64,000 nt of DNA from Bifidobacterium crudilactis (GTDB taxonomy: Bacteria; Actinomycetota; Actinomycetes; Actinomycetales; Bifidobacteriaceae): assembly GCF_000738005.1 (NCBI RefSeq), contig NZ_JHAL01000002.1, positions 618,634 through 682,633 of the forward strand, in the 5' to 3' direction. This document shows, one piece after another, positions 7,425-17,021 of this stretch. Below the pieces are notes generated by a model. That model did no database searches. It was not told the origin of the DNA and saw nothing but the letters and a program-made list of their open reading frames with translations. Both the position numbers and the translations under genes were made by a program. Positions within the stretch are counted from its first letter, which is position 1. Each line of letters starts with the position of its first letter.

Positions 7425-8797
7425 GTGCGCATGATCTGATTCGAACAGATCCCCCCTGCTTTAAGTCTCACGGAACACATGAGTATGAAGGCAGGTGTGC
7501 TAGCCAAGACACTCCACGCGCTTTTAAAAAGTGTACCTCAAATATCGTGGAGCTTCGTGAATTCCTGAATTGAATTGAGCGGATCTAAGACTTAAGAATA
7601 GCAAGGCGGCACTGCTCAGATCAGCTTGCTGGTAGTCTCTTGTACAACTCATCTTTTGTATGTTCGTCTTACAGCGTTACACCCTGCGTCCGCTGAGGCG
7701 ACCATCCTCGACGAGACTGCCATCACCAATCGTGCTAGTCGGGTTGGGAACATGGTCGACGACCATCGATAGGATCGGCACATAGTTGTCCAGAATGACT
7801 TCACACAACCACAGATCAAACCCGCGTGCTCCAATGGTAACAGGTTCCGTCCCAGCACTGTTTTCCTTCACTAAGGCGCTGATCAGACCTCTGTACGGTG
7901 AGGCGACAGTCACTGCCCACTGCCCACTGCTCATCGCTCAGCCCGGAGACACTCGTCCAGGGATTCAAGCGGGTGTTGAGTCCCTGGCTGACCGTGATCG
8001 CTCGGCCTTCGCGGCGAGAGTGTGCTCCTCTTTCAGGTTCCACGGCCACTTACAGACGACGCACAAATGGCAAGGTTCGGGCGTATTGGCTCTTTGGCCA
8101 GGGGAAGATTTGCCGGAGTCGACGATCTTAGTAAGCACAACGTTCGGGGCTTTAACGACCCCAGAGCGTAGAGCACACATGGGTCGTAGACGGAGCTGCC
8201 GCCCAATATAGGTTTTGTCTGCCCAATACTCCATCCGGGCCAAGATCGCCCTAGCTACAAACGGATATACCCCCCAGCGCCATGGGCATGTCTCAATGTC
8301 GAGAAATCCTGAACTCTCCGGGCGAGTGCAGCGACGCTCGGACTGCTTCACCCGACGTAGGCAAGTACGTGGTGACACGACGTTCGACACATTAGGCACC
8401 TGTTTGTTCCCAAGAGCTGTCGGTTTCGTATGGCGCTGCTGGGAAGAAATTGTGATCGCGGCCTTGGGCCGCTGCCGACGAAGTTTCAGACGTTCCGAAG
8501 CTGAAATAACAAACGCCGAGGTCAACAAGCGCTCCGGCTCTGACCCGCCAAAAGCTCAGTCCCTGCGCTGATGATGGAGCCGAGTTGGATGGATAGTGAA
8601 CCAGTTCTCTTTGACGCTTCGACTAGGAGTGTCGATTTCGTCGTGTGCTCATCCCTGAGTGTGGCCGATCCAGAGGACCAGCTTTCAGTGAGATATCGTC
8701 GGTACACAGCAAACTAACCCGGCCAAGAAACGGGCTATACATCAACATGTACTCACTCTCGCTAGCTGTGCGCTCCAATCTTCCCGAACAAGGCTCG
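7425..8797. other. 1.4 kb without an intact gene; decayed element sequence
   Basis: All six frames are broken into short pieces. The most protein-like fragment is on the minus strand at 7677-7934 (a segment with LWLCEVILDNYVPILSMVVDH and a stop at 7677). Another is a Trp-rich minus-strand piece around 8210-8300. Neither is recognisable. The stretch is best read as degenerated genes of the conjugative element. Confidence 0.5.
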
Positions 8798-9294
8798 TCA
8801 TAGACGTGACCATTGACGAAGGCCGCGTTTGTGGTCTCTCTCCCCCTCGTAGTAACACTGCTTCAAATACTCGATCCCTGCATATGGGCCCTCCCGCTGA
8901 ATCAGATCGAGAACCTTCTCCGTCTGTGAACCATCCAGAAGAACGAAACCGATCCACAGCCTCTGAGTCTGAGCGGGGAAGGCCTTCCAGATCCTCTGAA
9001 CGGCGGACATCGCCGTCGACAGACCACTCTCAGCCACATCAAGCAGCGTCGCTGCCTCACGTAACTCATCTACGGTAGACAAAGCATTGTGCGCTCCGAT
9101 CCTGTGATCGCCAGACTCGTCAAACGCGCGCGGCCGACTATCCGTATAACTGCCGGCGAGTTGATCACACACCTGGCGGAGCGACCGCACTGATGACAAC
9201 ACACCCCACAAGACCCCGTACAAGTCCTGGAGGGATCGAAAACACGGCTGGCATGAACAACACCCCGCAACGCATCCAACACTTCAAGAACCAT
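8798..9294 (-). pseudogene. Conserved-looking hypothetical protein, frameshifted near its N-terminus
   Basis: The frame 8798-9223 gives about 140 good residues (helical, with VDELREAATLLDVAESGLSTAM in the middle). Its only start is a TTG in the middle of a natural-looking sequence. The preceding residues are found one frame over, from ATG 9294 (MVLEVLDALRGVVHASRVF). They join the main frame if one base is shifted in the Ser-Leu-Gln-Asp region near 9230. No known domain was recognised. The helical, phage-like or conjugative-element composition suggests an accessory gene of the island. Function is unknown. Confidence 0.45.
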
Positions 9295-9502
9295 CAGCTC
9301 GTGGATTGACGAACGTAGACATGTGAGAACCTCCCTGACGAGCAATGTCGCCGAACAGGTGCGTCCAGCGCCCAACGTAATAGATCCACATCTGAAGCGT
9401 CCGAATACCTTTGCCAAGTGAGAGTCTCGTGGATCGGGTGGGCACTCATGCTTCACGACTTCAGAGCTTCGCTCGCCCCGAGCAGATAGCCGGATGTAGA
9501 AC

Positions 9503-10243
9503 ATGGGACTTGGCGTCGGAATCAAACTGCAACAACGCCAGAGTGTCGCTATGTCTGTATTCCCTGATGAGCGAGACAATCTTGATATGGGTTGGAAAGA
9601 GTTTGCTGCCTCAGTCATAGGGGATTTGCTGTCATGGCCAGTCATGGTACTTGTAATCGTGCTACTTTTTCTCAAACCAATCCGGAAGCTCATAGGCCGT
9701 GTAAAAGGGGCAAAAGGATTCGGTGCAGAGGTGAAGTTTAGTGAAGAGATTAAAAATGTTGAGGATAAAGTTGACGAGGTACTCGATGAAGAGCGTGAAT
9801 TGGGGAATTGTGGTGCCCAAACAGCTGATAGTCCCTCTGTAGAAATTCTAGATTCAATTATTCTAAATAAAACTGGCGAATCAGTTATGCCGGATCCAGC
9901 ACAAGATCCATCAGGAGCAATACTGGTTTCGTGGGAGAAGCTAAGTAAAGCTCTCGATGATCTCGCACGAACGGGAACGGGTAAAGTAATTTTTCCGAGG
10001 CAGTCTTCAGTGCCAGTCATTAATAAACTTTATTCATCAAGATTGATAAGCGGCTCATTCTATGAATCCGTTATGGGATTGAGAAATATTAGAAATAAAG
10101 TTGCGCACGGGCAAGTGAATCCTACAAGCGGTGTTGCGAGAACATACGTTGAGCGAGCAGGTCAGTTGAATTCTGTCGTGCAAGAAACCATTGCTGATCG
10201 CAATAAGGAATCTGGTGGCTCTAAGGTTGATTCGGGATCCTAA
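9503..10243 (+). CDS. Membrane-anchored HEPN-motif protein
   Basis: One transmembrane helix (about residues 44-59, WPVMVLVIVLLFLKP) is followed by a basic stop-transfer patch. Next comes an acidic coiled-coil-like stretch (80-100) and a C-terminal helical domain with RNKVAH at residues 197-202, inside LRNIRNKVAHG. That is the R-X4-H motif of HEPN-family proteins. The first 16-28 residues look untypical. ATG codons at 9551 and 9587 are alternative starts, none with a convincing ribosome site, so the N-terminus is uncertain. The 3' two thirds are clearly AT-richer than the flanks, suggesting recent transfer. The gene is convergent with the multi-pass membrane gene at 10296-11600. A membrane-bound RNase or sensor in phage defence is an inference. 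Confidence 0.6.
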   Translation: MGLGVGIKLQQRQSVAMSVFPDERDNLDMGWKEFAASVIGDLLSWPVMVLVIVLLFLKPIRKLIGRVKGAKGFGAEVKFSEEIKNVEDKVDEVLDEERELGNCGAQTADSPSVEILDSIILNKTGESVMPDPAQDPSGAILVSWEKLSKALDDLARTGTGKVIFPRQSSVPVINKLYSSRLISGSFYESVMGLRNIRNKVAHGQVNPTSGVARTYVERAGQLNSVVQETIADRNKESGGSKVDSGS

Positions 10244-10295
10244 ATACTTCTTCTACGAGTCAAAGACATGGTGGATTAATTTTCTTAGTTTCGTT

Positions 10296-11600
10296 CTACA
10301 GTCGTGTGCCGTCATTTTTGTCCCAGTCGGGTGGTCCTTGTTGCCGCACGGCATCTACCCAATTGTTGGAGTCCCCCGGCCAGTCGCGCGGGGGAGTGTC
10401 CCCTTGGAAATAGAACTTGCTGCGCCGCTCGACTCCTCCGACACCGAGGACTGCGCCGCCTGGCGTGATACGCCAGGCTCGCCAGATTTGGCCCTCTTGA
10501 GTCACCTCGACCTTAAAGCCGTGCTCTCGTGGTAGGCCGTATTTTTCGGCGTCAACGACCGAATCGGTCTGGTCATCCCAATAATGACCGCCTTGTCTCT
10601 CCCACTGGCCGTTTTGGCAAGTCCAGATCCATTCAAGACGCTTCTTCGTAATATCGAACTCGCGTCGGTCAATATGCAGGCCTGACTCGTCAACTCCACT
10701 GATTCCGGCGTTACGATCGAGCGTTTTTTGCCGTTGAGTTTCTTCATCGTTTCTTCGTGAGATATCCGCCCGGAAATTACGCATCTTTCGGAGTCCATCT
10801 CGGAACCCTGTGGCATCCGCAATGTTGTTGTACCGTCCGTTGAAGCTGTTCAGGAAGCTCATCCTCATACGTGTTCCCGCCATGAAGGCAAGGACGATTC
10901 GCGGAGAAAGGGGCTTCCGAATAGCGCGAAAGCGAGCCAGTACTTTCTCCGTGATCGCGTAGGAGCCGAATATGTAGAAAAACGGAAGAAGAGATAACGG
11001 TAGCCAGAAGTTGAACAGCAATGACTCGGTGAGCTGCCACCAGTCCTGTTGAGTTGAGAGTAAAGCATAAGTCGCCGAGATAATGAGAAACAGGCCAAGG
11101 GCGCCAAGTAGGACGTCGCATAAACGCTGGACAATGGCAAACTTCCGATCATTGCGTGCGAACGCCTGAACCAAAACAAGCATTGTTGTAATCGGCTGAA
11201 GGATTAGTTCTGCAATAAGTGGGAGCGGCTCTGAATCGAGGTAGAAGGCTAGGAGCGCAGTAAGTCCGAAAGTCTCGCGGACCAGATGAGCAGCAAGACT
11301 ACCGCCAGATTTGAAGGTGAACGATCGCGCGGTCATTGGTAACACCACCGTTGCGGTTATGACGACCGCATCCTTGAGCATGCTCCAGTTCCAAATACCA
11401 ACACGCCATGCGAGTACTGTTGAAACAGCCGACATACCGACCACCAGTACGTACATGATCAATAGACGCGGGACGAGTGCCGCACGAAGCACAGGTCTGA
11501 TGATCGGCATCACGTTGCGTCGAAGTTTCGGAATGACCAAAAGTGCCGCCAGAACGGTTCCAAGGAGAATCAGTGAGGCAGTTTCTCTCGTTGTCAGCAA
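10296..11600 (-). CDS. Multi-pass membrane protein with soluble C-terminal domain, unknown function
   Basis: A 434-residue protein. The first 235 residues hold seven or eight hydrophobic helices, the first at residues 8-24 and another around 170-185. The last 200 residues are soluble, charged and Trp-rich, and start with a helical linker (RKMRNFRADISRRNDEETQ). The C-terminal part contains a WIWTCQNGQWERQGG segment that could form a small beta domain. I recognise no family. The gene ends 52 bases from the convergent membrane HEPN-motif gene. The two may be functionally linked, or merely neighbours in the island. It is intact amid decayed conjugation genes, which argues that it is under selection or recently acquired. 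Confidence 0.6.
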   Translation of the reverse strand: MLTTRETASLILLGTVLAALLVIPKLRRNVMPIIRPVLRAALVPRLLIMYVLVVGMSAVSTVLAWRVGIWNWSMLKDAVVITATVVLPMTARSFTFKSGGSLAAHLVRETFGLTALLAFYLDSEPLPLIAELILQPITTMLVLVQAFARNDRKFAIVQRLCDVLLGALGLFLIISATYALLSTQQDWWQLTESLLFNFWLPLSLLPFFYIFGSYAITEKVLARFRAIRKPLSPRIVLAFMAGTRMRMSFLNSFNGRYNNIADATGFRDGLRKMRNFRADISRRNDEETQRQKTLDRNAGISGVDESGLHIDRREFDITKKRLEWIWTCQNGQWERQGGHYWDDQTDSVVDAEKYGLPREHGFKVEVTQEGQIWRAWRITPGGAVLGVGGVERRSKFYFQGDTPPRDWPGDSNNWVDAVRQQGPPDWDKNDGTRL

Positions 11601-11701
11601 CAGACCGCCTCCACATTGTCATCGAGCCAGCACCTTGTCCGCGTGCCGTAACAATTTTAAGGTCTTCCTAGAGACAAAAACCTTGAGAGACCCTTGGGCT
11701 T

Positions 11702-13152
11702 TTACACCCCTCGGCATAGTGGCATCGCTGTAGAAGTGCATGCTGCCGCCTGCTGGCCGACGAGGACTCGGGTTTCGCAAGCGGCTTGGATAGCTGCCTG
11801 TTCGATGGCGGCAACGGCGGCGTCGAGTTCGTTTGGCACAGGTGTGGTGATAGGTCCGGTGTAGCGCAGGATCCCGTGGCCTGCGATGAGGTCGGCTTCT
11901 TGTTGAAGGACATCCTTGCATTCGGTGGTTTGTGAAGCGTCCTCAATTTGCCCGATCTTCTGACGCTGGAGGTGTCGCTGATATGCTCGACCTTCTTCTT
12001 GCGGATGTCTCGGGCTGCTTGGTCGGATCGCATGGGGGTGCAGATCAGTGAGAACGAGCGCTGGATACCGGTGGAGAGCAGGACTGGGGAGAGGAACCCG
12101 GGGTATACCAGGGACCTCAGCCACTCGCTGATCTATAAGGTCGCGTGGTAGGCGGAGTCGGTGCTGATCTGGGTCCAGGTCTCGTTGACGGCGACGGGCC
12201 CAGCGGTGGCCAGGCTCTGCCCGATTTCTCCGTGGCTTTCCAAGGTGGCAGCGATGGCGGGGTCGTAGGCGGAGCTGAGAATGACCGCGATCTGTCCCGA
12301 GGTGAGCCAGCCGGTGGAGACAAGGTCGGCGGTGCGCAGTGTGGCGGTCAGCGTCGTCATTTCTTGACGGAGGACGGCTGCGGCTCCTTTGACGCCTCCG
12401 CCTGCGGTGTGGACCTGCCGGGAGGCTGCCTTCATATCCAAAGCCAGGGAGATCGTGGTGGAGTGGCGCTCGCCTGCGGGCCCAGCCCTCTCTATCAGCT
12501 CCGTGTACGTCGTTGATGCCCATGAGGCGTCGTGGGTGCCGTGGCTGGCCCACCATTGCGCGAGCCCTGTGCCGGAGTCGGACAGAGTGCGTTCCAGGAT
12601 CTGGAGGGTGGAGATGCGCCCGGATCGGCACACGGTGGCCAAGACCCTGCCCCAGGAGGTGACCCGGCGTTCCTGCTCGGCGGGGTCCAACAGGATGAAG
12701 GCGGGGTGACTGACCTCACAGACGACGGTCAGTGTTTGAGCGTGGGGGTCGTGGATTATCGCGGCCCCAGTGTCGGGATCGGTGTATTCACGCAGGCGGG
12801 CCATGTCTCCGGTCAGAGCGAGCGTGCCGACCGGGCGCGGGGTGACGATATGTCGTCGGTAGATGAGTTGTCCGATCGTAGTGCGCCACATCCACCAGCA
12901 GGCCACGGGCAGCCATTCCACGCGCGGCCTGCCCGAGACGGGTATCCACGTCAGAGCGACGGACAAGACCCAGATGGGTGCAGTGTAGGCGAGCAGCACC
13001 CCGTCACCGGCATACAAGGCACCGACGAAGACGAGGATCCCAATGGCCAGAGTCACCAGTTGGACCAGCGACAGGCCAAGGAGAATTCCACGTCGGGCGA
13101 GGCGTGAAAACTTCACGGGCACCAGTTCACTGCCGTGATTGTTCGTACTCAT
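11702..13152 (-). pseudogene. Type IV secretion/conjugation protein (SCO6880-like), broken by a stop and a frameshift
   Basis: From ATG 13152 the protein starts with two hydrophobic helices (residues 23-70), followed by a large soluble domain. This is the layout of SCO6880-family proteins of actinobacterial conjugative elements. At codon 340 (12133-12135) a TAG interrupts the frame, while the same frame continues in good protein sequence (ISEWLRSLVYPGFLS) to about 11970. One missing base there moves the sequence to another frame, which ends at 11702 with a family-like finish (GQQAAACTSTAMPLCRGV). Counted together, the original product was about 484 residues. The gene starts 7 bases after the end of the membrane-protein remnant upstream, as in an intact transfer operon. 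Conjugation is therefore unlikely to work from this locus. Confidence 0.7.
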
Positions 13153-13158
13153 GCGGGT

Positions 13159-14191
13159 TCACTCCTTCGAAACCGGTGAGGCTGACGGTGCCGGGATGGT
13201 GACGGGGACCGTGTGGGCGCCGTCGGCACAGGAGTAGAGGGTGACGCAAGCGCCCCTCCTGGGCAGGCGTGGACGTGGGGTTGGCGGAGTCAGCCGCCGC
13301 CTCGCCCTGCGCTCCGACCATGACCGCGGTCCGCCCCCGCAAACCCGCGCCACTGGCACCAGCCGTGCTGCCAACACTCGTCGCTACCGAAGCACCTTCC
13401 GAAGCGGTCCCAGTTGAGCCCTGGCCCGGCGTGCTTGCGGGAGCGGGCTTCGGTGTGGATGGAGGCGGCGGGGTTCGACCCACTGGTCTTGGTTCCGGCG
13501 TCTCCGCCGAGGACCTTTTGCGGCTGCGCGCCTTGCAACACGGAGAGGATCGGCAGGGGTCGGTCCAACGCTTGCTTCGCGTTTTGCTCTGCACCGATCG
13601 CGTGATACATGTCGAAGCTGACAAACGCAATGAACTTGTATGTCAAGCACGGGGCGAACGCAGCCATCGCCATTAACACGACGCCCGCAATGGGATCACT
13701 AACCGAGGCGAGATCCCCATCAATAGGGGAAACAGCCTGGGTAATCGCGACCAGGAACATGACAACGAGGCGAGCTTGGAGGCAATCAACGCGACCACGA
13801 ATATCGCCCATTTACTGATCCACCCACGCGACGCATTCCATGACGCCCCCGAAAACGCCAGTGGTGCGAACACGATAGCTACCAGCAGCAGGGCCTTGCG
13901 CACGAGCAGGGACAACCAGACGATGGCGGCCGCGCTGATCGCCAATCCCGCGAGGAAGATTGTGATGATCGCCCCACACCAGGACACGGTACGCCCACTG
14001 AGTGCCGAGGTTGACGTGCTTACACCAGTGTCTCGTGGTGGTGACCTGTTGAGTTTTGATAATTGCAGGCTCACCGTTTCTACTTTTCGAACGGGTACTC
14101 GATCAGCTCGCACCACTTCCGCCGCATGATTACCGAAGGTGTCTGAGATCCCATGCCGCGCTGCCGTTGAGGAGGGTTCCCAACCCGCCAC
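13159..14191 (-). pseudogene. TrbL-like polytopic conjugation membrane protein, remnant
   Basis: Pieces of one protein lie in successive frames on the minus strand. First is an Ala/Leu-rich membrane segment (AIITIFLAGLAISAAAIVWL, about 13,880-13,990) followed by VAIVFAPLAFSGASWNASRGW. After a frameshift near 13,770 comes a second membrane block (VVMFLVAITQAVSPIDGDLA). After another shift near 13,480 there is a long Pro/Ala/Gly/Ser-rich tail, ending in the frame that stops at 13159. The order of membrane core then low-complexity tail fits TrbL/VirB6-like proteins of Gram-positive conjugative elements. The N-terminal part is missing or scrambled beyond about 14,050, so the island probably ends here by deletion. 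Confidence 0.55.
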
Positions 14192-14221
14192 GTCTGTGTG
14201 CGAAGGCCTGGCAGAATGAAC

Positions 14222-14251
14222 CGGGGCATCCTTCAGTGGAGGGATGCCCCG
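14222..14251 (-). terminator. Hairpin downstream of the malate carrier gene
   Basis: A perfect 10-bp stem (CGGGGCATCC with its complement) and a 10-base loop lie 54 bases after the carrier stop. It probably ends the malolactic transcript on the minus strand. There is no strong U-tract. Confidence 0.6.
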
Positions 14252-14305
14252 TATGAGTGCGGTCCCGGCAACAGCGTTCCTTGCTGTCGTCGGGACCGTG
14301 ATGGT

Positions 14306-15262
14306 TCACACCAGTTGCATGAGGATAGGGATGACAATCACGAAGAGAATGGTGCTGGATGCCACGATTCCAGTGGCGTACTTTACATCCCCGTGGGCTT
14401 GAGCGGCCAGAATGGGCAGGACGGCCAGAGCCGGAGTCGCTGACTGGACGATGAGCGTCTGCCGCAGCAGCGTCGCCATATCGTATCCAAGATATTTGGT
14501 CCCTGCATATATCACCGCAACCGCAACCAGCGGCGAGATCACGAAGCGTCCGATCAGAGCTGCGATGGTGTCTTTGCCGAAGGTGATGTTCCTGATGCCG
14601 GAATCGAAAAGAATGATCCCGATGTAGATCAGCGAGAGCGGCGTCACGAGGTTTCCCACATAGGTGAGAGTCGCGTTGACGAACTGCGGTATCGGCACGC
14701 TGAGCAGGAGGAACACCAACGCCACGATGAATCCCAGAAGCGGTGGGGGTAGCAGCTTGCTGATGTTGATCTTGTGCGCGGATTTGGATTCCTGTGCTTC
14801 CGGATCGTCGTTGGATATCAGGAATACGCCGAAAGCCCACGTGGATACGGTATTGCAGACGTAATACACCAGGAAGTAGGGCAGTGATTTCTCACCGAAG
14901 AGGGCGACGTTCAGAGGCAGTCCTATGAAGATGGTGTTCGCATTCACCACGGCGTTCATGAACACGCCTCGTCTGCCCTTGCGTATCTTGAGCAGCTTGA
15001 CGAGCGCATACGCAATCGCGTATCCAATGACGATCGCAACCGCAGGGAAGACCAAGGCCCCGGAGAGCGAGATCAAACTACCCTTATCCAGGTAATGGAG
15101 TACCGAAACAAAGATGGATGCAGGTAGGGCGATCTTGGTGATGACCCCGGCGATATTCCCGCCAAAGTCTTCGGATATCATCTTCCGGCGTTTGAGGAAA
15201 TATCCCAGTGCGATCAGCAGGATGATGCTGAGGATGCTTTGTATGGATTGCAGGAATACCAT
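14306..15262 (-). CDS. mleP: Auxin-efflux-carrier family permease, probable malate/lactate transporter
   Basis: This 318-residue integral membrane protein has about ten hydrophobic helices in two groups of five, separated by a charged loop (residues 152-170, SNDDPEAQESKSAHK). That is the AEC family layout. Motifs near residue 105 (NAVVNANTIFIGLPL) match the conserved Asn/Gly/Pro region of the first half. AEC proteins next to malolactic enzymes (MleP) import L-malate and help export lactate, generating a proton motive force. The start at 15262 is seven bases after the malolactic enzyme stop, so the two are translated from one message. The substrate is inferred from this pairing. Confidence 0.85.
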   Translation of the reverse strand: MVFLQSIQSILSIILLIALGYFLKRRKMISEDFGGNIAGVITKIALPASIFVSVLHYLDKGSLISLSGALVFPAVAIVIGYAIAYALVKLLKIRKGRRGVFMNAVVNANTIFIGLPLNVALFGEKSLPYFLVYYVCNTVSTWAFGVFLISNDDPEAQESKSAHKINISKLLPPPLLGFIVALVFLLLSVPIPQFVNATLTYVGNLVTPLSLIYIGIILFDSGIRNITFGKDTIAALIGRFVISPLVAVAVIYAGTKYLGYDMATLLRQTLIVQSATPALAVLPILAAQAHGDVKYATGIVASSTILFVIVIPILMQLV

Positions 15263-15269
15263 GCTCGTC

Positions 15270-16922
15270 TCACGACCTTAGATCGTCGGTAGGGGTTTGG
15301 TCGTAACTCGGGACCCAGGTGCTCCGCTCGACAGCCTTGCTCACATCATCAATGGCTTCGGCATTCAGACCCTGGTCCACGACGCTTTGCGCGACGGACT
15401 GCGCTATGCGACGGGAGAATTCGGTGATCCGGGATACGGGCGGCAATACCGCGGCACCCGCTTCGTCGGTTTTGACAATGCCGCTGAGGGCATGGCTGGC
15501 GCGGGACAGGATCTCACCGTTGACGCGGGTGGCCTTCGAAGCTATCAGACCGAGGCCGAGACCTGGATACATCAGGGCATTGTTCGCCTGACCGATGTGG
15601 TAGCGGACACCGTGGTAGTTGACATCGTCCGCAGGTATCCCCGTACCCACGAGGGCTCTGCCATCGGTCCACGCGATAAGATCCTGGGCTTTGGCTTCCG
15701 CCAGTTTCGTGGGGTTGGAAAGCGGGAAGATCACGGGCCGTTCGCAGTGCGCGGCCATATCCTGAACGATGTGTTTCGTGAACGCCCCAGGGCATGTCGA
15801 AGTGCCGATCATGATTTCCGGATGCACCAAGGAGATTACGCCTTGCAGAGTGCTCGTATCACCGTCGTTCGTGTGTTCCGAACTCGGTCGGGCGAAGGGT
15901 TTCTGCCCGGGCGTAAGACCTGGTGTGTCCTCGAAGAGGAGTCCCTGCTTATCGACCATATAGAAACGCTTCCGAGCATCCTGCTCGCTGAGCCCCTGAC
16001 ATATCATCTCGTCCATGAGTTGGTTGGCGATACCCACTCCGGCAGTACCGGCACCGAAGGTAAGCACCTTCTGCTCCGTGATGCTTTGCCTGGCAATCTC
16101 CATGGCACCCAGGACGCCGGCCAACACCACGATTCCCGTGCCCTGAACATCATCGTTGAATGTCGGGATCTTCGGCTGGTAAATATCCAGCAGACGTTGT
16201 GCGTTCTCTCTGCCGAAGTCCTCCCAATGCAGCAGCATCCCCGGGAATTGACGTTCCGCAGCGTGAACGAAGCGATCGACGAAATCGTAGTAGCGCTCAC
16301 CTCGAATCCTCTGGTGTCTGTTGCCTTGATACAGGGGGTTGGCTGCCAGTTCTCGGTTGTTGGTCCCTACATCCAGCACGACCGGCAGCACTTGGGATGG
16401 GTCGATGCCAGCGGCGGCTGTATACACCATCAACTTCCCTATGACGATGTCCACACCGTTGACGCCCCAGTCGCCGATTCCTAGTATGCCCTCGGAGTCG
16501 GTGACGACCACCAGGCGAATGTCACGTCCGTCCGCGGCATGACGCAATCTGCTCTCGATAGAGTCCGGATCGTCGATGGATATGAAGGCAGCATCCTGTG
16601 GTCGTATGAACAGCTCATGATAGCGTTCGATCGACTCGGCGACAGTGGGGTCGTACACAATCGGCATGAACTCCGTCACATGCCCTGAAAACAGTTTGTA
16701 GAACAGGGTTCGATTGGTGTCGAATATCTCCATGAGGAACAGTCGTCGCTCAAGATTCGACGTCTTTTCGTTGTATTGTTCATATGCCTGGTCCACCTGC
16801 TCGTCCAGCGTCTGAACCGCTTCCGGCAGCATGCCTTGCAAACCGAATTCTTCCCTTTCTTCGTTGGAGAACCCGGTTCCCTTGTTGATGAAGGGGTTGT
16901 TCAATACTGTGAATCCGCTCAT
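15270..16922 (-). CDS. mleA: Malolactic enzyme / NAD-dependent malic enzyme family
   Basis: A 550-residue member of the malic enzyme family. ATG 16922 is chosen because GGAAGGA lies just upstream; a TTG at 16940 has no such site. Visible features are the malate-binding region ([20 protein letters not shown], about residues 80-100), a catalytic [15 protein letters not shown] segment, metal-binding FNDDVQGT, and the NAD loop [11 protein letters not shown]. The length and an [20 protein letters not shown] segment fit malolactic enzymes of lactic acid bacteria. These convert L-malate to L-lactate and CO2 without releasing pyruvate. Ordinary malic activity cannot be excluded from sequence alone. 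The linked carrier and divergent LysR gene favour a malolactic role in acid resistance. Confidence 0.85.
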   Translation of the reverse strand: MSGFTVLNNPFINKGTGFSNEEREEFGLQGMLPEAVQTLDEQVDQAYEQYNEKTSNLERRLFLMEIFDTNRTLFYKLFSGHVTEFMPIVYDPTVAESIERYHELFIRPQDAAFISIDDPDSIESRLRHAADGRDIRLVVVTDSEGILGIGDWGVNGVDIVIGKLMVYTAAAGIDPSQVLPVVLDVGTNNRELAANPLYQGNRHQRIRGERYYDFVDRFVHAAERQFPGMLLHWEDFGRENAQRLLDIYQPKIPTFNDDVQGTGIVVLAGVLGAMEIARQSITEQKVLTFGAGTAGVGIANQLMDEMICQGLSEQDARKRFYMVDKQGLLFEDTPGLTPGQKPFARPSSEHTNDGDTSTLQGVISLVHPEIMIGTSTCPGAFTKHIVQDMAAHCERPVIFPLSNPTKLAEAKAQDLIAWTDGRALVGTGIPADDVNYHGVRYHIGQANNALMYPGLGLGLIASKATRVNGEILSRASHALSGIVKTDEAGAAVLPPVSRITEFSRRIAQSVAQSVVDQGLNAEAIDDVSKAVERSTWVPSYDQTPTDDLRS

Positions 16923-16987
16923 GTCGTTTCCTTCCGTCAATCCAAGAAGAGTAGTCAGAAAGCAATCGCATAGCAGATAGTGCTTAT

Positions 16988-17010
16988 TTCATAAAAATGG
17001 TTTATATGAA
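16988..17010. promoter_or_regulatory. LysR-type palindrome between mleA and its regulator
   Basis: TTCATA, 11 bases, then TATGAA form an inverted repeat in the 99-base divergent intergenic region. The shape is that of a LysR regulator box and it probably controls both directions. Confidence 0.55.
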
Positions 17011-17021
17011 CGTTTACACTG

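Noticed and set aside
7435..7475. TTCGAAC-containing sequence resembling a tRNA T-loop
   Set aside because: No acceptor, D or anticodon stem can be formed around it.
12532..13107. Plus-strand open frame opposite the SCO6880-like gene
   Set aside because: Gly/Arg-rich shadow; the minus strand shows a recognisable family.
15297..16484. Long plus-strand open frame inside mleA
   Set aside because: Antisense to a well-supported enzyme; composition typical of a shadow frame.
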